In this document: one piece after another, positions 31,886 through 40,796 of the stretch
How positions within the stretch are numbered: position 1 is the stretch's first letter
Layout of the letters: each line of letters starts with the position of its first letter
Assembly (NCBI GenBank): GCA_017965425.1
Contig: JAGCPY010000029.1
Span: forward strand, 62,001 to 126,000
Length of the DNA: 64,000 nt
Direction: 5' to 3'
Source: Bacteroidaceae bacterium
GTDB lineage: Bacteria > Bacteroidota > Bacteroidia > Bacteroidales > Bacteroidaceae
Translations under genes and position numbers: made by a program
The notes under the pieces: generated by a model
Database searches by the model: none
Seen by the model: the letters and a program-made list of their open reading frames with translations, nothing else
Told to the model about the DNA's origin: nothing

Positions 31886-34800
31886 TTATTGTTTGTTTCG
31901 CTTAATGATGATTTTCTGTGTCTTCGACACCTCTTCACTTTCGCCTGAACGGACGCGCGCGCGATAGAGGTAAACGCCGCTGCCCAAGGGGAATCCGGTT
32001 CCCGTCGAGAGGTTCCATGTCACGGTGTAGATGCCGCTGGCGTTGGCGCCGTTGGCGCTGTGGTTCCAGAGCAGACGTCCGGAGAAATCGAAGACCTCGA
32101 AGGTGAAGTCGCACGTGCTGCCTGGGCGGTCGTAGCGCAGGACGAAGGTGGTTTGTGTGGTGGCTGGCGACTGGGTGGCGGAGAGGCTGAGGATGTTCAT
32201 GTCCAAAGCGGCATCCACGCGGAAGTGGAGGGTCACGGAGCTTGGGTTGTTGAGCGTGTCCCAGGCACGGAAGCAGAGCGTGTGTTCGCCGTCGGATAAT
32301 GCCGGCAGGGAGAAAGCCACCGTGCCTCGGCTGAAGTCGCCGAACTCGCCCACGAAGTAGCTGTTGAGGTTATAGGTCTGCGACGGGTCGTTGTCAACGA
32401 TGAGCTCCAGATCGTGTCCTATGCTGGTGCCGGACGTGCTGATGCCGCTCTCGTCCTCGATTTGTGCTACGAAGTAAGGCGTGGAACAGACGGTGCTACC
32501 GTCTGTGAACGATTCGCTGCCCAGGTATGCCGTCAGCTTCGGTCCCTTGTTGTCGCTGAGGTCAGGCGCCGTCCCTCCGAGGAGGAAGTCGTGGCTGTAT
32601 CCGTTGGCCTCGTTGAGCCTGTCGTTGGAAATGGCATAGAAGAGGAGCCTGCCGGCAGCATCGCTGTATTGGATGTCGAGGGGGATGGGGCAGGTGAGCG
32701 TGAAGCGTCCGGCGCTGACGCTGTCCTGTCCGTTGTAGAGGATGCGGTCGTAGGCGGTGTAGGTGAAAGGCGTGTCCTTGCCGTCGTTATTGAGACAGGT
32801 GATGGTGTTCTGGCTGTCATAGAGGCGCAGGCTGAGCGTTCCGTTGAAGCCGTTCAAAGCTTGTCCGTCTGCGTTCTGGACGTGACCGGAGAAGCGGGCA
32901 CGGGCTCCGGCGTTGAGCGTGAAGTCTTCGTCCAACTCTTCAACAGCCTTCCCGTTGATGCTGTCGAGGACGACCTTGGCATCGGCACTCCCGATGCGCA
33001 GTGCGGGATCGCCGAGCAGGGCATAGTGCAGGCGGTTCTCGACGTGTCCTGTGACCGTCCCCTTGGAAACGCGCACGGCATCGCCCAGGCGGTTTGGCCG
33101 TCCCTGTTCGTCCTTGTCGAAGAGCGTGCGGCAGAATATTTTGTTGGTTGTCAGGTTGTCTCCCGCATACACCGTTCGCGTCGTGCCGTAGAAGGCAACA
33201 GCGGAACCCGTCGGGTGAAGGATGGCTGTCTCGCCGATGTTTTCCTTCTGGGTGTCGAAGGGCATGATGTCACAGGCGGCGGTCACCCAGAGTGGCAGCC
33301 GAGGCGATGAGAAGCTGGCGAAGTCCTCGGTGCGGAGAACCATTTCGTGAGAGATGCAGTAGGTGGAACCGTGGCCGGTGTAGTTCATCATGAGTGCTCC
33401 CTCTTCCATTTGCTCCTTGATGAGCTGGGCGATTTGCGGGTAGCGGGCGCCGGAGGCGGTGTTCTCCACCTGATAGGCATCCCACATGACCTTGCGCACT
33501 TCGAGTTCAGGATGACTCGTCACCACCACTTCGGCCACGTCGTCGGCCTTGATGAGATGGTCGTCATGGTCTCCGTCGTCGCCCATGAAGACCACCACGT
33601 TTTTCCATGCGCCGGCCTGTTCAGACCGCATGTAACCGATGGTCTTGTCCACCAGGTGCTGAGCTTCGGCCTGTGTGCGCACGGGGAAACGTCCGATGCC
33701 GAGGTCGGTCTTGTCGCGCGTCAGGTAGCGGCCTTCGCCGTCGTCGAGGAGGCCGAAATAGTCTTCCATCACATAGCATTGCGTGTCGCTGAGCGAGTTC
33801 ACACTTTCAAAGCAGAGCAGGAAGTCCTTGGGGTCGTACGCACGCCACGTGGAGGTCAGCATGCGGTTGTCCCAGGCGCAGTCGCCAAAGAGCAGGAGGT
33901 AGCGGGGTGCCGTGCCACGGTCGCGACCACGGTCGTAGAGCATCTTGAGAAAACGCCGGTAGGCGGTCGCGTCTGGCGTTCCGCTGGAAAACTCGTTATA
34001 GATCTGGTCGGCACGGAAAATGCCGACGCGCATTCCGTCCAGCGCATGATGAGCTTCGGCCAGACGTTCGGCCTGGGTGTCGAAGATGCCGCTGGCGGGC
34101 GTGATGATGATCATGTCTAAAGAGTCTGTGGCGTGGAGGTTTTGGTTTTCAACCGAGCCGGCCGACGTGGGTTCGGGGAGGGCGGAAAGGATTCCGGCGT
34201 CGAAAGCCACGTAGCGATGTGCGGTGCCATCGTCAAGGAGGGGAACACGGTAGATGTGCTGTCCTTCCTCCTGACCATCAGTGCCTTTTAGCTCCACGGC
34301 AGGTTGTCCGGGTTCTCCCAGACGCCAGAGTCGGGGCTGCTGGCTGGCGTCGTGGCGGAGCAGGAGCCAGCCTCCCGTGCCAGTCGTCTGCCCGGTGGAG
34401 GAAATCTCGAAATGGATGACGGGGTGCTGGGCACTGATGCGGAGGTCGCCCGTGTAGGTCAGTTCGAGGTAGTTCAAACGCGCGTTATGTCCGTTGGTTG
34501 CCGACAGGCGTACGGTCGTCGAGGCTGTTGGCGTGTCGAGTCCACTAAACTTTTTTGTTTCCTGCATGGCCGCGTTGTATTCGGCAATGGAAGAAATGGT
34601 GAAGGGTGTGAGCGCCGAGCCGTTGTAGGTGGGCGTGACGGTCGTCTCGTCTGCCGAAAGTGCCGAGAAGCAGACGGCGAGGCTGGCTTTCTGGCCATCG
34701 GCGGGGTGGGAGGGGAGCGTCAGCGTGTAGTTGCGGCTGTTGCCGTTGATGTAGTCGTAGTTTTCGTAGAGCTGGCTGCCGCCTTGGAACCAGGCGTATT

Positions 34801-35689
34801 CCTGCGGGTCGTAGGAGGCGTGGGCCGTGAAGTTGGTGATGGTCTTGGCCGCACTTCCGAGGGCCGCGACTTCAGCCGCGTTGTCCAAGGTCTTCATGGT
34901 TTCGGTGGCTTCGTCGCTCTCTGTGACGAAATAGGCGGCGGCGCGGGCGTAGTGGTTCAGGACGCGGGTGCCGTTGCGCCACGTCTCGAGGCCGTTGGCG
35001 AAGAACACGTAGCCGTCGCCGACAGGCAGCAAGGCCACGGGCTCCAAATCGTCCCAGTCGGCATCGGCATCGATGGCTTCATCCTGGCGATGGCCTCCAT
35101 AGCCATAGACCTTCACGTTCTGCGTCCGCGTGAAGCCCATCGAGCGCAGGGTGCTGGCTGTGAGGCGGTAGAGTCCATCTTCAGTGACTGTCACCTTTGC
35201 CCATTTTCCTGTAGCCAGCACACTCTTCGAAGCCCATCGTTGTTCGCGGGTGGCGGCACGTGCAGGTGCCAAGGCCCGTCGTGGGGCTGTCGCCGTGTTC
35301 TTCGGCGTTGGAACAATCTCCACCTTGCCGCTCAGGAGCTTCAGGAACTTGCCGTCGCGGCAGATGACGGGAATGAATCGGAGGTCGAGCATCCCTTGTC
35401 CACGACTCGCGCCGACAAAGGTCTCTATTTGCAGGCTATCAGCCAATTGGCCGAGGAAACGTCGCGCGACGGCTGTCTCGGTTGTCGTCAGGGGTTGCCA
35501 CTCTGGATAGAGAACCCGAACGCTGTAGTCGTAGAGCCGGTAATCTGTTTCCAATGGCACCGTTTCCACGTAAGTTGGCAGCACGCTGTCAATGCGCAAC
35601 CGATGCCAGTCGAGTTGCGTGAAGTCCTGCCCCTTTCCCGACAGGGAGAGGAGGCAGAAAAGCCACAGGATGAGCGTATGTTTCTTCAC
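31886..35689 (-). CDS. porU: Type IX secretion sortase PorU (C25 cysteine peptidase family)
   Basis: About 1267 residues, starting at GTG 35689 (VKKHTLILWLFCLLSLSGKG, a signal peptide); the longer upstream frame belongs to the preceding gene region. The central gingipain-like C25 domain carries H773 in MMNYTGHGSTYC and C806 in WVTAACDIMPF; the spacing of 33 equals that of the catalytic pair in P. gingivalis PorU. The C-terminal part is an FlgD-like/Ig domain (FTFEVFDFSGRLLW, LGSGVYLYRARV). PorU removes the C-terminal signal of T9SS cargo and attaches it to A-LPS. The start overlaps the stop of the FAH gene as GTGA, so the two are translationally coupled. Confidence 0.92.
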   Translation of the reverse strand: MKKHTLILWLFCLLSLSGKGQDFTQLDWHRLRIDSVLPTYVETVPLETDYRLYDYSVRVLYPEWQPLTTTETAVARRFLGQLADSLQIETFVGASRGQGMLDLRFIPVICRDGKFLKLLSGKVEIVPTPKNTATAPRRALAPARAATREQRWASKSVLATGKWAKVTVTEDGLYRLTASTLRSMGFTRTQNVKVYGYGGHRQDEAIDADADWDDLEPVALLPVGDGYVFFANGLETWRNGTRVLNHYARAAAYFVTESDEATETMKTLDNAAEVAALGSAAKTITNFTAHASYDPQEYAWFQGGSQLYENYDYINGNSRNYTLTLPSHPADGQKASLAVCFSALSADETTVTPTYNGSALTPFTISSIAEYNAAMQETKKFSGLDTPTASTTVRLSATNGHNARLNYLELTYTGDLRISAQHPVIHFEISSTGQTTGTGGWLLLRHDASQQPRLWRLGEPGQPAVELKGTDGQEEGQHIYRVPLLDDGTAHRYVAFDAGILSALPEPTSAGSVENQNLHATDSLDMIIITPASGIFDTQAERLAEAHHALDGMRVGIFRADQIYNEFSSGTPDATAYRRFLKMLYDRGRDRGTAPRYLLLFGDCAWDNRMLTSTWRAYDPKDFLLCFESVNSLSDTQCYVMEDYFGLLDDGEGRYLTRDKTDLGIGRFPVRTQAEAQHLVDKTIGYMRSEQAGAWKNVVVFMGDDGDHDDHLIKADDVAEVVVTSHPELEVRKVMWDAYQVENTASGARYPQIAQLIKEQMEEGALMMNYTGHGSTYCISHEMVLRTEDFASFSSPRLPLWVTAACDIMPFDTQKENIGETAILHPTGSAVAFYGTTRTVYAGDNLTTNKIFCRTLFDKDEQGRPNRLGDAVRVSKGTVTGHVENRLHYALLGDPALRIGSADAKVVLDSINGKAVEELDEDFTLNAGARARFSGHVQNADGQALNGFNGTLSLRLYDSQNTITCLNNDGKDTPFTYTAYDRILYNGQDSVSAGRFTLTCPIPLDIQYSDAAGRLLFYAISNDRLNEANGYSHDFLLGGTAPDLSDNKGPKLTAYLGSESFTDGSTVCSTPYFVAQIEDESGISTSGTSIGHDLELIVDNDPSQTYNLNSYFVGEFGDFSRGTVAFSLPALSDGEHTLCFRAWDTLNNPSSVTLHFRVDAALDMNILSLSATQSPATTQTTFVLRYDRPGSTCDFTFEVFDFSGRLLWNHSANGANASGIYTVTWNLSTGTGFPLGSGVYLYRARVRSGESEEVSKTQKIIIKRNKQ

Positions 35690-36306
35690 TTCACGTTGAA
35701 TTCCAATAAAGGTTCGTCTTCGAGCCAGCCACAGAGGTGGTCGTCGATGTGTACAGGTCCCACGCCTGCGGGAGTGCCCGTGTAGAGCAGGTCGCCCGTC
35801 TTCAGGGTGAAGAACTGACTGATGTAGGCAATGAGCTCGTCCACCGTGCGGAGCATGTCTGCCGTGTGTCCTGCTTGCACCGTCTGCCCGTTGATGTCGA
35901 GGTGGAAGTGCAGATCCTGAATACCTCGGCCCAAAGAGGTCAACGGCACGAAGCGACCCACTACGGCGCTGCCGTCGAAGCCCTTGCATAATTCCCACGG
36001 ATGGCCTTCGGCGCGTAGCTGCTGCTGCAAGTCGCGAGCCGTGAAATCGATGCCCACGGTGACTGCGTCGTAATAGCGATGGGCGAAGCGCGGCGAGATG
36101 CTGCGGCCCAGGCGGCAGATGCGCACGACCAGCTCGGTCTCATAATCACACCGACTCGTGAAGTCGGGAATGAAGAACGGACGGCCATTGGTCAGCAGGG
36201 CTGAATCCGCCTTCGTGAAAATGACAGGTGCTTCTGTCTTATATAACGTACCATGGAGCTCTTTATTGTGCTCAGCATAGTTCATTCCTACTGCAAAAAT
36301 CTTCAT
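35686..36306 (-). CDS. Fumarylacetoacetate hydrolase family protein
   Basis: About 206 residues from ATG 36306 (MKIFAVGMNYAEHNKEL). The frame is open for a further 99 codons upstream, but that part is made of the 22-bp repeat array and lies partly before the promoter, so it is not coding. Family motifs are present: EAPVIFTKADSALL, CDYETELVVRI (metal-binding Glu), GIDFTARDLQ, KGFDGSAVVG and LLYTGTPAGVGPV. Members hydrolyse or decarboxylate beta-keto or acylpyruvate substrates such as oxaloacetate. The last codon overlaps the porU GTG. Substrate cannot be told from sequence. Confidence 0.9.
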   Translation of the reverse strand: MKIFAVGMNYAEHNKELHGTLYKTEAPVIFTKADSALLTNGRPFFIPDFTSRCDYETELVVRICRLGRSISPRFAHRYYDAVTVGIDFTARDLQQQLRAEGHPWELCKGFDGSAVVGRFVPLTSLGRGIQDLHFHLDINGQTVQAGHTADMLRTVDELIAYISQFFTLKTGDLLYTGTPAGVGPVHIDDHLCGWLEDEPLLEFNVK

Positions 36307-36375
36307 AGCGTATGCGCCTTGCCTGTCGGGCGGCTTTGTTGGGAGAACGTCGGATGTGGACGTCTTTTCGGGTTG

Positions 36376-36383
36376 CAAAGATA
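36376..36383 (-). promoter_or_regulatory. Promoter -7 box for FAH-porU-porV-ispF
   Basis: Minus-strand TATCTTTG followed by CAACCCG matches TAnnTTTG, 70 bases upstream of ATG 36306. It supports the short start of the FAH gene. Confidence 0.6.
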
Positions 36384-36436
36384 GAGGTTTCCTGTTTACC
36401 CACCAAGGAAAACCCGAAGATTTTTGGGAGTCGGGC

Positions 36437-36562
36437 GGAACGTGAATACGTTTCTGGCAGAAGGTATATACGTTCTGGGCAGAAGGTATAGACGTTCCAG
36501 GCAACTCGTATATACGTTGCGGGCTTCTCGTATATACGTGTCCGCCGATGCGTATATACGTG
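36437..36562. repeat. 22-bp-period palindrome array B (6 units)
   Basis: Six 8-mers start at 36442, 36464, 36486, 36508, 36530 and 36552, each exactly 22 bp from the next: GTGAATAC, GTATATAC, GTATAGAC, GTATATAC, GTATATAC, GTATATAC. Between them run spacers such as GTTCTGGGCAGAAG. It lies in the 424-base divergent gap between the FAH gene and the Gfo-type oxidoreductase, upstream of the FAH promoter. The rest of that gap holds no other feature I can support. Confidence 0.88.
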
Positions 36563-36730
36563 TCGTGAACCCTCGAAAAACGTGCCAAATGCGCCTCGGA
36601 CACGTCTGGAAGGGCGCGTAAATGTGAAATAGATTAAAAAACACACGTGAAATGATTCACTTTTTCAAATTCTGCCGTAACTTTATGGCGTGAAACCGAA
36701 CAATCTTTAAAAAAAGAGCCTTTTATAGCC

Positions 36731-38011
36731 ATGAACAGAAGACATTTCATGAAAACGTTGGGGGCAGCAGGGCTGTTCACCATCGTCCCCAGGAGAGTAT
36801 TAGGCGGCAATGGATTCATTGCGCCGAGTGACCAACTGACAAAGGCCATCATCGGCGTGGGCGGCATCGGACGCTCTGCCAGCCACTTCTCCAGCTCCGA
36901 GGCGTGCCGCTTGCTGGCTGTCTGTGATGTCGATAAGAAGCATTTGTCCAGTGCTGTCGAGGCAGCCAAAAGCCAGCTGAAGGAAGACGTGAAGAGCTAT
37001 GAGGACTTCCGCGAACTCATTCACCAGTCGGGGGCAGACATCATCCACATTGCGACTCCGCCCCACTGGCACGGCCTCATGGCGGTGGAGGCGGCAAAGG
37101 CGGGCAAGGACATCTGGCTCGAAAAGCCCATGACCCGCACGATTGGAGAAGGGCAGGCTGTCGTGAAGGCCGTGGAGCGTTACGGACGCATCTTGCGACT
37201 GAACACGTGGTTCCGTTTCACCGATACATTCTATGGTCTTGGCACACCCGTGAAGCCCTTGAAGAAACTCATACAGAGCGGGATGCTCGGATGGCCGCTG
37301 AAAGTGACGGTGTCGGGTGCCACCGGCTTCACTTGGAAATTCTTCTGGGTGGGTAAAGATAACCTCACACCGCAACCCGTGCCTGCAGAACTGAACTACG
37401 ACCTCTGGCTCGGACCGGCTCCCTTTAAGCCCTATAATGTGCATCGTACACACCAGACCTTCCGTGGCTATTGGGATTACGACGGCGGCGGCTTGACAGA
37501 CATGGGGCAGCATTATCTCGATCCCGTCCAATATATGTTGGGAAAGGACAACGAGTTCCCCGTCAAAGTGGAGATTGACGCGCCGCAACAACACTATGAT
37601 GCAGTCGGCATCTGGCATAAGATTACCTATACCTACGAAGACGGTTGCCAGATCGTCCTCGAAGGTGAAGGCTTTGAGAGCAAAGGCAAACTCGCCTACA
37701 TAGAAGGCCCTAAAGGTAAGGTCTTCAAGGGATTCGAGTGCACCATCCCGGATGTGATGAACAAGCTCAACGAACTGCCCGATCCCGAGCCGCAGCGAAC
37801 AGATTTCCTCGACTGCGTGCGCACGCGACAGAAGTTTGCCCTGAACGAACAGAACGGACACCACAGCTGTACGCTCGTCAACCTCGGTGCCGTAGGTCTC
37901 CGACTTGGAAGGAAAGTGCTACACTTTGACCCGGCCACCCAGCGATTCCTTGGAGATGACGCGGCCAACGCGCTCATCGATCAGCCGATGCGCGGAGAGT
38001 GGAAGATATAG
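36731..38011 (+). CDS. Gfo/Idh/MocA family oxidoreductase with twin-arginine-like signal
   Basis: A 426-residue NAD(P)-dependent oxidoreductase. The N-terminus NRRHFMKTLGAAGLFTIVP has a twin-arginine motif and hydrophobic stretch, so export by Tat is likely. The Rossmann domain begins AIIGVGGIGRSASHF, and EKPMTRT near residue 131 carries the conserved Lys of the EKP motif. The C-terminal domain has DYDGGGLTDMGQHYLDPVQ. Exported relatives oxidise sugars, including C3 oxidation of glycosides. It is 98 bases before a 3-keto-disaccharide hydrolase gene on the same strand, which suggests that the two work together. Confidence 0.9.
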   Translation: MNRRHFMKTLGAAGLFTIVPRRVLGGNGFIAPSDQLTKAIIGVGGIGRSASHFSSSEACRLLAVCDVDKKHLSSAVEAAKSQLKEDVKSYEDFRELIHQSGADIIHIATPPHWHGLMAVEAAKAGKDIWLEKPMTRTIGEGQAVVKAVERYGRILRLNTWFRFTDTFYGLGTPVKPLKKLIQSGMLGWPLKVTVSGATGFTWKFFWVGKDNLTPQPVPAELNYDLWLGPAPFKPYNVHRTHQTFRGYWDYDGGGLTDMGQHYLDPVQYMLGKDNEFPVKVEIDAPQQHYDAVGIWHKITYTYEDGCQIVLEGEGFESKGKLAYIEGPKGKVFKGFECTIPDVMNKLNELPDPEPQRTDFLDCVRTRQKFALNEQNGHHSCTLVNLGAVGLRLGRKVLHFDPATQRFLGDDAANALIDQPMRGEWKI

Positions 38012-38016
38012 ACGGC

Positions 38017-38060
38017 CTCACCCCTCGAAGCCTCTCGAAAGTGAGTGGGAGAGGGGGCGG
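38017..38060. repeat. GC-rich palindrome-like repeat, divergent copy
   Basis: CTCACCCCTCGAAGCCTCTC is followed by GTGAGTGGGAGAGGGGG. It resembles the pyrimidine/purine block structure of the GC-rich repeats at 10924 and 61467 but is less symmetrical. It lies in the gap between the oxidoreductase and the HEAT-repeat hydrolase. Confidence 0.35.
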
Positions 38061-38109
38061 CATTGAGAAGCGAATACACATCATTACTAATATAGTTTGC
38101 CATTAAATC

Positions 38110-40572
38110 ATGAATACAATATCTCAAACTAAGAGCCGCAGGATTGCACTCGCCTCCAGTAAAAGGCTTCTGTTCCTGTTCTTATTCCTCTTTTCTTCTT
38201 GCCTCTTTTCTTCCTTATCTTCTTGGATTGGAAGCGGTGGTGAACTCTTAGCTCAGGACAGTCGCAACCGCGTGACTTCCACGATCATTGCCGACGGATT
38301 GGCTCAGCTGCCTGCACCGAATCTTCAGACGTTGGAGCAGGTCATGAGCGAGATTGCCGGAACAGGGGCAGAGGGCGTCGAGGCCTTGGCTGCCCTGCTC
38401 TCTCCATCGGGACAGGGCAAGAATGCACCTTTTGAATACGCCATCGACGGATTGACCAGCTATGTGACTGTCAAGGGGCGTGAAGCACAATGCGCAGCGG
38501 TGAAGAAAGGACTCGAAGCGGCCATCGCCAAATGTACTGACGAAGGGAATAAGACGTTCTTACAGACTCAGTTGCAGAAGCTGACACCTGGAAGCGTAGA
38601 GGTGAAACATCCTGTCGAGGATCTCAAAGCTATCGCGCCCAATGCGCGTGCCATTGCTGAATTTTACGACAAGGTCAATGCCACAGCTGACAAGAAGAAA
38701 AGCGCCTTGTTGCTGAAGGCTTTGAAAGGGCAAGACCGCCAACTGCGTAATACGGCCTTGGAAATGGGTGCCGCATTGCCGACGGCTGAATCTGGCAAAT
38801 CGTTCGCAGACCTTGTCTGCAATGCGGCTCCTAAGCTGAAGGCTGACGCTCAGACGGATGTCATCAGATGGTTAGGCAACCACCACTTGGGCGAAAAGGC
38901 CGATGCTACTGGAGCGGCTGCCAAGGCTTTCATCTTGCAAAGTTTCGGGTCAAAAGACCCGCAGATGGTGGCTGCTGCTATTGAAGCCGCTGGAAAAGTG
39001 GGCGGAAGCGACATGCTCGGTGCCATTATCGGACAGCTCGATGGCGAAAACGCAGAAGCCGCCAAGGCGGCACTCAATACTTTCAATGGTGATATCAAGG
39101 AAGGCGTACTCACCACACTGAAGAGCAAAGGGGGCAACGCGAGCATTCCGCTCGTACAGCTCACAGGCGAGAGACACATGACCGAAGCCTACGACTTGCT
39201 TGTGCAACGCCTCGGAAACCAAAAGCTACACACGGCTGTGGCCACAAGCCTCATGCAGATTGTCTCCCCCGATAAGGTCAATAACCTGTTGGCCCGTTTC
39301 CAGCCTTATCCAGACCTGCTGTTCAGCTTGATGGCACAACGAGCCAATCCCGAAGACATCCGGCAGATTGTTTCGGCAAGCAATGGAACCGCAAAGGACG
39401 TTTCGCCGGCTGCCATCAAAGCCGCTCAGCAGGCTCTCCTGAAAGCCGATAAGCCGGAGTTTGTGGAGCCGTTGTTGAGTATCGCCAAGGATGACGCTGC
39501 TTCCCGGGATGCCATGCTCAATCGGGCGCTGGCTCTCACGAAGAAAGCCGGTTGGCCAAGCATCCAAAACTATCAGCTCTTCAAGCGTGCCTTGGACATG
39601 AAACCTTCGGCAGGGGTGGTCAACAGTTACCTCACTGCTCTTGGAACGCTGAACAATGAACCGGCATTGAACCTCGCAGCTCAATATATGGATGTGAAGG
39701 AGAATGACCTCGCTGCCGCTCACGCGGTGGCCGATCTGATTGAAAAGAATGAGCCTTTCCAGCGTGGAACTCACGTCCGTGAGATGCTTGTCAAGGCACA
39801 GAACGTCTTCCGTTCACACACCGAGGATGCCGACGCTGGCTATGCCGTGGATCAGGTCAACACAATCCTTCCGAAAATCGTTGATGACCCGAAAGCCGCT
39901 ACCGCCAAAGTCACCAAACTCTCACAAGAGGAAAAGAAAGCTGGTTTTGAGTTGCTCTTCGATGGCACCAACCTTGACAAATGGACGGGTAACAAGACTG
40001 ACTACGTGCCTATTGACGGTGCCATTTACGTCAGTGCACACTATGGTGCGGAGGGTAATCTTTACACGACCAAGAAATACTCCGACTTTGTGTTCAGGTT
40101 TGAATTCTGTTTCGTCCGCCCGGGTATCAATAATGGTGTAGGCATACGTACGCGCGAGGGTGTCGATGCAGCCTATGAGGGAATGGAAATACAAATCCTC
40201 GACCACGACGACCCCATCTATAAGGGACTTAGGGACTATCAGCAGCACGGTTCTGTCTATGGTATCATTGTGCCTGAACATGTCAAGTTCGGCCCACTCG
40301 GGACTTGGAATACAGAAGAAATCCGTGCCGTGGGAGACCGCATTACTGTCACCGTGAACGGAAAGGTTATCTTAGATGGAGATATTCGCAAAGCTTGCCA
40401 GGGGCATAACATGGCACCTGAAGAGGGTAAACCTAATCCTTATACCGTGGACCACCAAAGCCATCCAGGGCTTTTCAACAAGGACGGACTCATTTGCTTC
40501 TGCGGTCATGGCGAAGGCTTGAAACTCCGCAACATACGCGTCCTCGACCTCTCCAAACAAAAGAAACGCTGA
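38110..40572 (+). CDS. HEAT-repeat protein fused to a 3-keto-disaccharide hydrolase (DUF1080) domain
   Basis: An 820-residue protein. A hydrophobic segment at 17-45 is probably a signal or anchor. Residues 60-600 are regular helices of HEAT/ARM type (for example KDPQMVAAAIEAAGKVGG, AEAAKAALNTFNGDIKEG, LVQRLGNQKLHTAVATSLM). Residues 612-818 are a DUF1080 jelly roll: GFELLFDGTNLDKWTG, YSDFVFRFEFCF, NNGVGIRTREG, EGMEIQILDHDD, and GLICFCGHGEGLKLRNIRV near the end. DUF1080 members act on 3-keto-glycosides made by Gfo/Idh/MocA oxidoreductases, and such a gene lies just upstream. The long helical fusion is probably a binding scaffold; its partner is unknown. Confidence 0.85.
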   Translation: MNTISQTKSRRIALASSKRLLFLFLFLFSSCLFSSLSSWIGSGGELLAQDSRNRVTSTIIADGLAQLPAPNLQTLEQVMSEIAGTGAEGVEALAALLSPSGQGKNAPFEYAIDGLTSYVTVKGREAQCAAVKKGLEAAIAKCTDEGNKTFLQTQLQKLTPGSVEVKHPVEDLKAIAPNARAIAEFYDKVNATADKKKSALLLKALKGQDRQLRNTALEMGAALPTAESGKSFADLVCNAAPKLKADAQTDVIRWLGNHHLGEKADATGAAAKAFILQSFGSKDPQMVAAAIEAAGKVGGSDMLGAIIGQLDGENAEAAKAALNTFNGDIKEGVLTTLKSKGGNASIPLVQLTGERHMTEAYDLLVQRLGNQKLHTAVATSLMQIVSPDKVNNLLARFQPYPDLLFSLMAQRANPEDIRQIVSASNGTAKDVSPAAIKAAQQALLKADKPEFVEPLLSIAKDDAASRDAMLNRALALTKKAGWPSIQNYQLFKRALDMKPSAGVVNSYLTALGTLNNEPALNLAAQYMDVKENDLAAAHAVADLIEKNEPFQRGTHVREMLVKAQNVFRSHTEDADAGYAVDQVNTILPKIVDDPKAATAKVTKLSQEEKKAGFELLFDGTNLDKWTGNKTDYVPIDGAIYVSAHYGAEGNLYTTKKYSDFVFRFEFCFVRPGINNGVGIRTREGVDAAYEGMEIQILDHDDPIYKGLRDYQQHGSVYGIIVPEHVKFGPLGTWNTEEIRAVGDRITVTVNGKVILDGDIRKACQGHNMAPEEGKPNPYTVDHQSHPGLFNKDGLICFCGHGEGLKLRNIRVLDLSKQKKR

Positions 40573-40648
40573 ATCACGTATTTGCGCTGTACCTCCATTG
40601 TGTACACTACGGTCGTCAAGCCGATTGAGCTTGAGCGTCAATCCTAAA

Positions 40649-40691
40649 AAGAATGGTTGCATCACGTCTTAATGATGATGCAACCATTCTT
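40649..40691. terminator. Perfect 16-bp hairpin after the DUF1080 gene
   Basis: AAGAATGGTTGCATCA at 40649-40664 pairs perfectly with TGATGCAACCATTCTT at 40676-40691, with an 11-base loop. On the minus strand it is followed by a short T run. It lies between convergent genes and could stop transcription in both directions. Confidence 0.6.
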
Positions 40692-40720
40692 GTTGGTAAA
40701 GGGGATAACGACAATTCATC

Positions 40721-40757
40721 AAAAAGCCTGCCAACTGCGATGAGCAAGTTGGCAGGC
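40721..40757 (-). terminator. Rho-independent terminator of the rplM-rpsI-rpsB-tsf operon
   Basis: On the minus strand, the stem GCCTGCCAACT/AGTTGGCAGGC (40726-40736 and 40747-40757) has a 10-base loop and is followed by TTTTT. It starts about 40 bases beyond the tsf stop codon. Confidence 0.8.
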
Positions 40758-40796
40758 AGACTTGTGATATATAATCACCAGAACAAAGTCCTGATG

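Noticed and set aside
34304-35785. Plus-strand frame of 493 codons opposite porU
   Set aside because: It is antisense to PorU with biased Gly/Val/Arg content and no recognisable domain.
35690-35998. Extra 103 residues before PorU
   Set aside because: They are the antisense-free second frame of the FAH gene, Arg/His-rich and without a signal peptide; the GTG at 35689 gives a proper signal.
36437-36562. CRISPR-like array with 22-bp period
   Set aside because: The period is too short, spacers are similar to each other, and there are no cas genes; the centre is a short palindrome.
36307-36603. N-terminal 99-codon extension of the FAH hydrolase frame
   Set aside because: It is made of the 22-bp array and extends upstream of the -7 box at 36376-36383; homology starts at MKIFAVGMNY.
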